Shown piece by piece: positions 6,811-11,453 of a stretch of 11,453 nucleotides of DNA. Source of the DNA: Bacilli bacterium (GTDB lineage: Bacteria; Bacillota_I; Bacilli_A; RFN20; CAG-288); contig JALFLX010000028.1 in the NCBI GenBank assembly GCA_022774485.1, positions 1 to 11,453 on the forward strand. Direction: 5' to 3'. Both the position numbers and the translations under genes were made by a program. The notes below the pieces were generated by a model. It was not told the DNA's origin. It searched no databases and worked only from the letters and a program-made list of their open reading frames with translations. Each line of letters starts with the position of its first letter. Positions within the stretch are counted from its first letter, which is position 1.

Positions 6811-7725
6811 ATGGAAATGACAAAAAAAGAAATTAGAAAAGAGAAGTGGACTCTCATCTATCAAAATTCACTTAGAGGAATGCTCGGTGGTCTCTTTTCT
6901 TGTGTTCCTTTCTTCCCGGTTTCTCAGTTAGATAGATTCCTCCACCGCACAGAGACCAAAGGTTTTGATTCTTTTTTATCGGTCAATCTTCCTTATCTTC
7001 TCTTTGCTTCGCTTTGCGCTGCTCTTTTCTTCTTTATTCCAGTCGATACGATTCTGGAACAAGGGAAGACAGGAATTTATGTCGGGCTCTTGGTGATGAT
7101 TGTCATCTCTTTGATTTTTGAAGGGTGGAAGCTTTTCTTAGACTTCACGAAGAAAAAGGGACATATCATCGCTTCTTCTATCTTGTTTATCCTAATTCTT
7201 ACTGCTTGTATTCTCTTCTATTCTTTCCCGTTAAAAGAACCTTTTGAACAAAGTGTTTTTCCTTTTGTTTTGATGGCGCTTATCGCCGTTGGCTCTTTCT
7301 TCTGTTCTTTTGTGGGTATTTCACCGTTTACTGCTTTATTCTTCACAGGAACTTATCTTTCCTACTCGAAGTTTATCTGTACAGATCTCTATCAGGGTAT
7401 CAGCAATATCCTTTTCTATGCGGCGATTATTTTTGTTGGTTTTTTCATCGGCAATATCTTCGCTCGCTATTTAGAACCTTATGTCAAACAATGCAAGATG
7501 GAAAAACATGCGATATCAATCGCTGTTTCTCTCTCTGGCTTGTTGATGATTGCGATTCACTCGTTAAAAGCTCCTTGGCTTTTTGAAAGTGATACGATCA
7601 CTCCGACTGCTATGATTATCACAATCCTGACGACAATCTTCGGGTTCACTGCTGTGAGTGTGGTCTTATCTTCTCCAGATTGGGTGCTGATAAAGAGCCT
7701 TTTTAAAAAAGAGAAAAGAAAATGA
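6811..7725 (+). CDS. Polytopic membrane protein, divergent DUF368-like (possible undecaprenyl-phosphate translocase)
   Basis: A 304-aa protein with about eight hydrophobic segments (roughly residues 22-36, 58-78, 88-106, 117-138, 148-165, 168-186, 197-218, 233-251 and 264-287). The RGMLGG start, the internally duplicated layout and the stretch around VGISPF (168-173), followed by a Tyr-containing helix and a conserved-looking GNIFARYLEP segment, recall DUF368 proteins. Some of those (PopT) recycle undecaprenyl phosphate across the membrane. The usual PGxSGG/PGISGS signatures are degenerate (CVPFFP, FVGISPF), so function may have changed. This family call is recognition by eye and uncertain. 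It is first in a four-gene operon; its TGA overlaps the rsuA ATG. A second ATG at 6817 is also possible. Confidence 0.6.
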   Translation: MEMTKKEIRKEKWTLIYQNSLRGMLGGLFSCVPFFPVSQLDRFLHRTETKGFDSFLSVNLPYLLFASLCAALFFFIPVDTILEQGKTGIYVGLLVMIVISLIFEGWKLFLDFTKKKGHIIASSILFILILTACILFYSFPLKEPFEQSVFPFVLMALIAVGSFFCSFVGISPFTALFFTGTYLSYSKFICTDLYQGISNILFYAAIIFVGFFIGNIFARYLEPYVKQCKMEKHAISIAVSLSGLLMIAIHSLKAPWLFESDTITPTAMIITILTTIFGFTAVSVVLSSPDWVLIKSLFKKEKRK

Positions 7726-8441
7726 GATTAGATCGTTTTTTAGCAAACGCTGGCTTAGGGAGCAGAAAAGCCTGCAAGAAGATCATCCGCACTAACGAAG
7801 TGATGGTGAATGGAAAGAGAGTGACTGATGGAGAGATGCTTATCGATGGCACGATGCAAATCACTGTCAACGGGAAAGAAATTCCGAACACTCCCTTTGT
7901 GACCTTGATGATTCATAAACCGGAGGGTTATATGTGTTCGATGATCGATGAGAATTATCCTTCTGTGATGAATCTCATTCCGGATTTATATCGAAAGAGA
8001 GTCAGGATGGTCGGCAGATTAGATCAGGATACGACCGGATTGCTTCTTTTGACTGATAACGGCATCTTGAATGCGAGATTAGCGCATCCGAAAACCAAAG
8101 TTCCGAAGAAGTATTATGTTACAGTCAATCATATTCTCCGTCCGACTCTGGTGGAGTTATTCCAGCATGAGATCGATATCGGAAGAGGAGAAATCGCTTC
8201 TCCAAGCGAATTAGAGATTCTTGATGAATACCACGCTTATCTCACAGTTCACGAAGGAAAATACCATGAAGTGAAACGACTCTTTGGTCACTTCAATTAT
8301 GATGTTGTCGCGTTGAAGAGAGTCTCTTTAGGCCCTCTATCCTTAGGGGATCTTCCCTTAGGAGAGGTAAGAGTTCTCAGCGAAGAAGAAAACGACAAGC
8401 TTCTTGAGGCTTGCCACATGTTGAAAGGAGAACAGCTTTGA
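7722..8441 (+). CDS. rsuA: 16S rRNA pseudouridine synthase, RsuA/RluB/E/F family
   Basis: A 239-aa two-domain enzyme that converts a specific uridine in ribosomal RNA to pseudouridine (U516 of 16S rRNA for RsuA). Residues 1-45 form an S4 RNA-binding domain (MRLDRFLANAGLGSRK). The catalytic motif GRLDQDTTGLLLLT has its Asp at residue 101, and the LMIHKPEGY strand precedes it. Length and spacing fit RsuA; separating RsuA from the 23S-specific RluB by eye is not certain. The start codon overlaps the upstream stop as ATGA, implying translational coupling, and only a weak purine run serves as ribosome site. Its own TGA overlaps the next ATG as TGATG. It is the only housekeeping enzyme in this operon. 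Confidence 0.93.
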   Translation: MRLDRFLANAGLGSRKACKKIIRTNEVMVNGKRVTDGEMLIDGTMQITVNGKEIPNTPFVTLMIHKPEGYMCSMIDENYPSVMNLIPDLYRKRVRMVGRLDQDTTGLLLLTDNGILNARLAHPKTKVPKKYYVTVNHILRPTLVELFQHEIDIGRGEIASPSELEILDEYHAYLTVHEGKYHEVKRLFGHFNYDVVALKRVSLGPLSLGDLPLGEVRVLSEEENDKLLEACHMLKGEQL

Positions 8442-8968
8442 TGAATACCATATGCCCGCGTTGTGGAAAAGGAGATACAATTCCATTTTCTGACAGTGTT
8501 CTTCACACAGTTGGATTTGAGTGTGCAAACTGCCATCAAGACTTCGGTGTCGATGATGGAATCCTCATGAAAAAGAGAGAAGAGAATCTCATCTCTTTTT
8601 CGCTGACTGAAGTGTTAGAGGATCATTCCTCTTACACGGTGAAGATCATAAAAGAAGATGCTGTGAAGATGGAGTTTAGCAAGACATTACAGGATGGAAG
8701 AGTCCAGTCATATTATCCAGTCGACTTCACAGCGGAGTTTGATAAATTTACCATCATGCTCTTTGAGAGTCTCTTTGTGATGGATTGGAACAATCTTCCT
8801 GTCACAGAGATCAAACCGGGAGAGCCTTGTTTTAAGATTCAGATGTCTTTTGAAGATGATGTACTTCCCAAAGTGACAATCCGAGGAAAAGAAGAGACTG
8901 CTCCATATTTCAAAGTGCTTCATATGCTTTTCACATCTCTGTTTGAAAAAGGAGAAGAGAATGACTAA
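8441..8968 (+). CDS. Zinc-ribbon protein of unknown function
   Basis: A 175-aa protein. The ATG at 8441 has AAAGGAG (8424-8430) ten bases upstream and shares its A with the rsuA stop, so it is preferred to an upstream in-frame ATG at 8411. The N terminus is a zinc ribbon: CPRC (Cys5, Cys8) and CANC (Cys28, Cys31). The remaining 140 residues are soluble and acidic-mixed, ending in a strand-helix unit (VTIRGKEE followed by YFKVLHMLFTSLFEK) that resembles the end of the next protein. I do not recognise the family. Position right after rsuA suggests a link to RNA or translation, but this is only contextual. It overlaps the next gene by 8 bases. Confidence 0.85.
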   Translation: MNTICPRCGKGDTIPFSDSVLHTVGFECANCHQDFGVDDGILMKKREENLISFSLTEVLEDHSSYTVKIIKEDAVKMEFSKTLQDGRVQSYYPVDFTAEFDKFTIMLFESLFVMDWNNLPVTEIKPGEPCFKIQMSFEDDVLPKVTIRGKEETAPYFKVLHMLFTSLFEKGEEND

Positions 8969-9317
8969 GACAATCACCGAGATCCGCTATTGGACGAGAG
9001 ATAAACAAGCGGTGGATGAGGTCAAAGAGACTTCTTTTAAAGTGGATAAAAAAGATGTGATTCACAACGGAGTAATACTACCCAAAGAGGAAGCAAAACA
9101 ACTTTTATCCACGCTGTTTGATGCCATCAAAATTGAAGAGACAGAAGAAGAGTATAAATCTTATCTCTTTGAGGATAACAAAGAGAACTTCATGATTAAG
9201 TTCTTCTTAGTCATCCGTTACAGCGATTTCACCTATCTCGCTGTCAAAGGGGTCAAACCGTTTCTTCAGAAGAACTTCAAAGAGATTCAAGCGCTGTTTG
9301 AACCTTATCTAAAATGA
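8961..9317 (+). CDS. 118-aa protein of unknown function, possible relative of the preceding gene
   Basis: The start ATG at 8961 has GGAG six bases upstream, inside the end of the zinc-ribbon gene; an upstream TTG in the same frame is less likely. The protein is soluble, charged (many Lys, Glu), with a beta-rich start, a central helix (AKQLLSTLFDAI) and a C-terminal strand-helix unit (YLAVKGVKPFLQKNFKEIQ). That last part lines up by eye with the end of the preceding protein (VTIRGKEE...YFKVLHMLF), suggesting an old tandem duplication in which this copy lacks the zinc ribbon. No known family is recognised. It is last in the operon; a strong terminator follows four bases after the stop. Confidence 0.82.
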   Translation: MTKTITEIRYWTRDKQAVDEVKETSFKVDKKDVIHNGVILPKEEAKQLLSTLFDAIKIEETEEEYKSYLFEDNKENFMIKFFLVIRYSDFTYLAVKGVKPFLQKNFKEIQALFEPYLK

Positions 9318-9320
9318 AAA

Positions 9321-9347
9321 GAAAAGGCGTGGAATTCACGCCTTTTC
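9321..9347. terminator. Strong bidirectional terminator
   Basis: An 11-bp perfect stem GAAAAGGCGTG / CACGCCTTTTC (9321-9331 with 9337-9347) with a 5-base loop. On the plus strand TTTTCTT ends the rsuA operon. On the minus strand the stem is followed by TTTTCATTTT, so it can also end transcription coming from the HPr-like gene about 160 bases away. Confidence 0.93.
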
Positions 9348-9509
9348 TTAAGCTCTTTTCCTAGGTTTTTGAGAGCCTACCATATTAGTCTCTACTTCAT
9401 AACGTCTACAAAGAAAGGGATCGTCTCGGCACTGCTCATCCCTACTATCATTTGGCCAATGATATGTTTTTCAGGGGCGTCAAAATACGCCAATACGCTG
9501 ATTTGTGAA
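9348..9509. other. Unexplained stretch with several inverted repeats between terminator and HPr-like gene
   Basis: No recognisable gene. Inverted repeats are GCTCT/AGAGC (9352-9376), GGGAT/ATCCC (9417-9442), TATCATT/AATGATA (9446-9464) and GGCGT/ACGCC (9476-9491). On the minus strand it would be the 3' untranslated end of the HPr-like transcript or a small RNA ending at 9321. Minus-strand open frames of about 40-50 codons also exist (one ends VDVMK, one ends QKPRKRA) but lack a start with a ribosome site. Either a structured RNA or a decayed coding segment fits. Confidence 0.35.
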
Positions 9510-9776
9510 TTAGAAGCTGTATTCTTTGCAAAGCTTTTCGAAGCCTAAGATCGCTTTATCTTCATCCTCGCCTTCGCAGACGATGGTGAGAACTGCACCT
9601 TTATCGATTGGAGTCAAGGCGAAAACATTCATGATAGACTTCAAATCACACTCATCACCATTGTCGAGTTTCATGGTGACATTGCAATGATATTTGTTTG
9701 CTTCTCCGACGAGCTCGGCACTTGATCTAGAGGTCAATCCACCTAAGTTCGTAACGATAATTTTAAATGTGGTCAT
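9510..9776 (-). CDS. HPr-family protein lacking the active-site histidine (Crh-like)
   Basis: An 88-aa protein with HPr length and fold signature. HPr normally carries phosphate on His15 from enzyme I to sugar-specific EII proteins of the PTS. Here the active loop, G-(I/L)-H-A-R-P-A in HPr, reads GGLTSRSSA (residues 12-20): His is Thr15, Pro is Ser18, while Arg17 remains. The regulatory site is kept as LKSIM with Ser47, equivalent to Ser46, the target of HPr kinase HprK. Bacillus Crh shows the same logic (Gln at 15, Ser46 kept) and acts only as a CcpA co-effector. This protein therefore should not transfer phosphate in the PTS and may be purely regulatory. The start ATG has AAGGA eight bases upstream and its own promoter; a longer in-frame start is not supported. 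Confidence 0.88.
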   Translation of the reverse strand: MTTFKIIVTNLGGLTSRSSAELVGEANKYHCNVTMKLDNGDECDLKSIMNVFALTPIDKGAVLTIVCEGEDEDKAILGFEKLCKEYSF

Positions 9777-9790
9777 ACTCGTTTTCCTTG

Positions 9791-9813
9791 CGCTTTCATT
9801 ATAAAGAAAAGCG
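9791..9813. repeat. Inverted repeat surrounding the -10 of the HPr-like gene (possible operator)
   Basis: CGCTTTC (9791-9797) and GAAAAGCG (9806-9813) form an inverted repeat (one extra A in the right arm) centred on the TATAAT box. A bound repressor would block RNA polymerase. No regulator gene is nearby. Confidence 0.4.
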
Positions 9814-9826
9814 AAATCAATTACAA
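9798..9826 (-). promoter_or_regulatory. Promoter of the HPr-like gene
   Basis: On the minus strand TTGTAA (9826-9821), exactly 17 bases and TATAAT (9803-9798) give a strong promoter, with a start near 9791 and a very short leader. The -35 is identical to that of secA. Confidence 0.78.
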
Positions 9827-9969
9827 CAAAAAACGCGGAATGGTCGCTGTACTTGCGTAAATTTACCAAATTTTTTCGATAATGAGAAGAAATGTCATTA
9901 CACCACAAGAATTCTCATTTTTTTGAAGAGAGAGAAGCGATAGAAAAAGAAAATCAAAAGAAACAACTA

Positions 9970-9999
9970 TGGTATAATTCTTTTGCGGAGCAAAGCTCC
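9970..9999 (+). promoter_or_regulatory. trpS extended -10 promoter and 5'-terminal leader hairpin
   Basis: TGG-TATAAT (9970-9978) is a perfect extended -10 with no good -35 (AAAATC at the expected place). The predicted start is near 9985. A hairpin GGAGC-AAA-GCTCC (9987-9999) begins two bases later, and AGGAAG (10003-10008) follows as ribosome site. No T-box elements (specifier stem, GGTGG antiterminator bulge) are present. Confidence 0.68.
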
Positions 10000-10014
10000 T
10001 TCAGGAAGAAATTT

Positions 10015-11178
10015 ATGGAACAGATTGAAAAACAAGAAAAAAGAATCATGCTGACTGGTGACCGTCCTACCGGAAAGCTTCATATCGGACATTATGTCGG
10101 CTCTTTGAGAAGAAGAGTGGAATTACAAGAAGCGGGCGGATTTGATGAGATGTACGTCATGATTGCTGATACCCAGGCGCTCACGGATAACGCCGGCAAT
10201 CCTCAAAAGGTCAGAGACAATGTCATCGAGGTTGCTCTCGATTACCTTTCAGTCGGTCTTGACCCTGAGAAGACCACCATTTTTGTTCAGTCCCATGTCC
10301 CCCAGCTCTTTGAATTGACTTGCTATTATTTAGATCTTGTCACTCTCTCTCGTCTTGAGAGAAATCCGACTGTCAAAAATGAACTCGCTCAAAGAGAGTT
10401 TGGAGAATCTATCCCCGCTGGATTTTTATGCTATCCAGTCTCTCAAGCGAGCGATATCACAGCCTTTGGAGCTAACATTGTACCAGTCGGAGAGGATCAA
10501 GCTCCGATGATTGAGCAGTGCAATGAGATTGTTCACAAATTCAACTCTCTTTACGGAGAAACTTTAGTCCCTGCGAAGATCATGCTTCCGGAAAATGACG
10601 CCTGTAAGAGACTTCCTGGAACCGATGGAAAAGCGAAGATGTCTAAATCCTTAGGAAACTGTATCTATCTTTCCGATGATGCAAAGACAGTTTCAAAGAA
10701 AGTCATGACAATGTTCACTGATCCGACTCATTTGAGAATTGAAGATCCTGGACACACAGAGAATAACCCTGTTTTCATCTATCTCTCCGCATTCGTAAAA
10801 GATGAACACTTCCAGAAATTCTTACCTCAGTATCATAATTTTGAAGAGTTGAAAGCTCATTATGAAAGAGGTGGACTTGGTGATGTTACTGTCAAACGCT
10901 TCTTAGCGGATGTGTTAAATGACACCTTAGAGCCGATCAGACAGAGGAGAAAACATTTTGAAGCGAATATTCCTGAAGTCTATCGTATTTTAGAAGAAGG
11001 ATCTATCAAAGCGGCTCAAAAAGCAAATGAGACTGTGATGAAAGTAAGACGTGCACTCGGTGTGAACTACTTTGAAAATAAAAAACTCATAGAAAAGCAA
11101 TCCAAAGCTTATAAGAAGAAATTGGCAGATGAAGAGAAAATGAATGCCTATCTTGCAAAGCAGAAAAAAGCAAACTGA
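10015..11178 (+). CDS. trpS: Tryptophan--tRNA ligase
   Basis: A class I aminoacyl-tRNA synthetase that charges tRNA-Trp. The start ATG at 10015 (MEQIEKQEKRIMLTGDRPTG) is supported by AGGA eight bases upstream and lies behind the predicted promoter; frame upstream to 9892 is open but would be translated through the promoter. The HIGH motif is at 23-26 (PTGKLHIGH) and KMSKS at 208-212 (DGKAKMSKSLGN); GEDQ at 159-162 is also conserved. At 387 aa it is longer than the roughly 330-aa Bacillus enzyme and resembles the longer TrpRS type of lactobacilli, with an extra lysine-rich helical C terminus. It stands alone, with tandem stops TGA TAA and its own terminator. Trp-responsive control by T-box, common in Bacillota, is not visible. 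Confidence 0.96.
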   Translation: MEQIEKQEKRIMLTGDRPTGKLHIGHYVGSLRRRVELQEAGGFDEMYVMIADTQALTDNAGNPQKVRDNVIEVALDYLSVGLDPEKTTIFVQSHVPQLFELTCYYLDLVTLSRLERNPTVKNELAQREFGESIPAGFLCYPVSQASDITAFGANIVPVGEDQAPMIEQCNEIVHKFNSLYGETLVPAKIMLPENDACKRLPGTDGKAKMSKSLGNCIYLSDDAKTVSKKVMTMFTDPTHLRIEDPGHTENNPVFIYLSAFVKDEHFQKFLPQYHNFEELKAHYERGGLGDVTVKRFLADVLNDTLEPIRQRRKHFEANIPEVYRILEEGSIKAAQKANETVMKVRRALGVNYFENKKLIEKQSKAYKKKLADEEKMNAYLAKQKKAN

Positions 11179-11202
11179 TAACCTTTCTTAAACCAATAAA
11201 AC

Positions 11203-11249
11203 AAGCATAGATTGAAGCACAATACTCTAAGCTGTGATCTATGCTTTTT
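11203..11249. terminator. Terminator after trpS, shared with the convergent DUF4143 fragment
   Basis: AAGCATAGAT (11203-11212) pairs with ATCTATGCTT (11237-11246); an inner CACA/TGTG (11218-11221 with 11233-11236) extends it, and a T run follows. On the minus strand TTGTTTTATT follows the stem, so it may work both ways. The stop codon of the minus-strand fragment lies in the right arm. Confidence 0.88.
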
Positions 11250-11453
11250 CATTTCTAAGATGGATGACAGCATCACATTCCTGACCATCCTTATCACGAT
11301 AATGATAGACTTCTCCACCTAATGAATCGGCATAGATACGAAGGTCTCTGATACACAATGTTTCAAATAGAAAACCAAAGGTGTGTAGGTCATTGATAAG
11401 ATCATCATGTACAAGAACTGTATTAGGAACCTGGCTCCCTTGGCTTCTGGAAT
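11239..11453 (-). pseudogene. C-terminal fragment of an AAA ATPase/DUF4143 protein, prematurely ended
   Basis: The minus strand encodes about 70 residues entering from the right edge and ending at TAG (11241-11239). The stretch DLHTFGFLFETLCIRDLRIY, then GGEVYHYRDKDG and ECDAVIHLRN, is typical of the DUF4143 half of ATP-binding proteins with an N-terminal AAA_14 domain. In that family the chain continues after IHLR with a nuclease-like EIK segment and tens more residues. Here it stops at NEKA, with the stop inside the trpS terminator stem, so the end is missing. Whether the upstream half is intact lies outside the window. These proteins occur in many copies in gut Bacillota, and their role is poorly known. 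A shortened but functional protein is possible; a decayed copy is more likely. Confidence 0.72.

Noticed and set aside
9884..9924. Weak terminator or attenuator GAGAA/TTCTC followed by T7 upstream of trpS
   Set aside because: The stem is only five base pairs with a loop above 20 bases, and it lies upstream of the best trpS promoter.
9892..10014. Longer TrpS starting at 9892
   Set aside because: The stretch contains the TGG-TATAAT promoter, the leader hairpin and the ribosome site of the shorter start, and the residues are not TrpRS-like.
9827..10014. T-box riboswitch before trpS
   Set aside because: No specifier stem, no GGTGG-type antiterminator bulge and no leader terminator; the predicted leader is only about 30 nt.

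Overview
The window reads as an ordinary chromosomal segment of a low-GC Gram-positive bacterium (Bacillota, most like an Erysipelotrichia or related gut lineage; inferred from gene families and layout, not proven). TGA is used as a normal stop (secA, rsuA, trpS, the 118-aa gene) and an RF2 gene is present, so the Mollicutes code with TGA = Trp is unlikely. Shine-Dalgarno sites are mostly strong (AAGGAG type).

Left part, minus strand: a secA-prfB operon. SecA lacks the usual C-terminal metal-binding tail. prfB carries the classic self-regulating +1 frameshift (CTT TGA C) and runs off the left edge. Reading right from the secA promoter is a short lipoprotein gene with strongly biased codons, then a terminator, then a stand-alone GH13 alpha-glucosidase with a repeat-rich promoter region.

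Middle: a 158-aa four-helix membrane protein on the minus strand lies back to back with a four-gene plus-strand operon. That operon holds a divergent DUF368-like membrane protein, the 16S rRNA pseudouridine synthase RsuA, a zinc-ribbon protein and a 118-aa protein that looks like a ribbon-less relative of it. The genes overlap at ATGA, TGATG and 8-nt junctions. Both divergent first genes lack a Shine-Dalgarno site and have an extended -10 element six bases before the ATG, which suggests leaderless mRNAs.

Right part: a strong bidirectional terminator, an unexplained stretch of about 160 nt rich in inverted repeats, then a minus-strand HPr-family gene in which the phospho-accepting His is replaced by Thr while the HPr-kinase serine is kept (a Crh-like, regulation-only HPr). 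Next comes trpS on the plus strand with an extended -10 promoter and a small 5' hairpin but no T-box. Last is the C-terminal fragment of a DUF4143 ATPase on the minus strand, cut short at the trpS terminator.

No tRNA, rRNA, CRISPR array, insertion sequence or phage gene was seen. The strongest leads are the His-less HPr, the 5'-terminal hairpins on several predicted transcripts (secA, lipoprotein, trpS), the leaderless divergent pair, and the tandem relatives downstream of rsuA.
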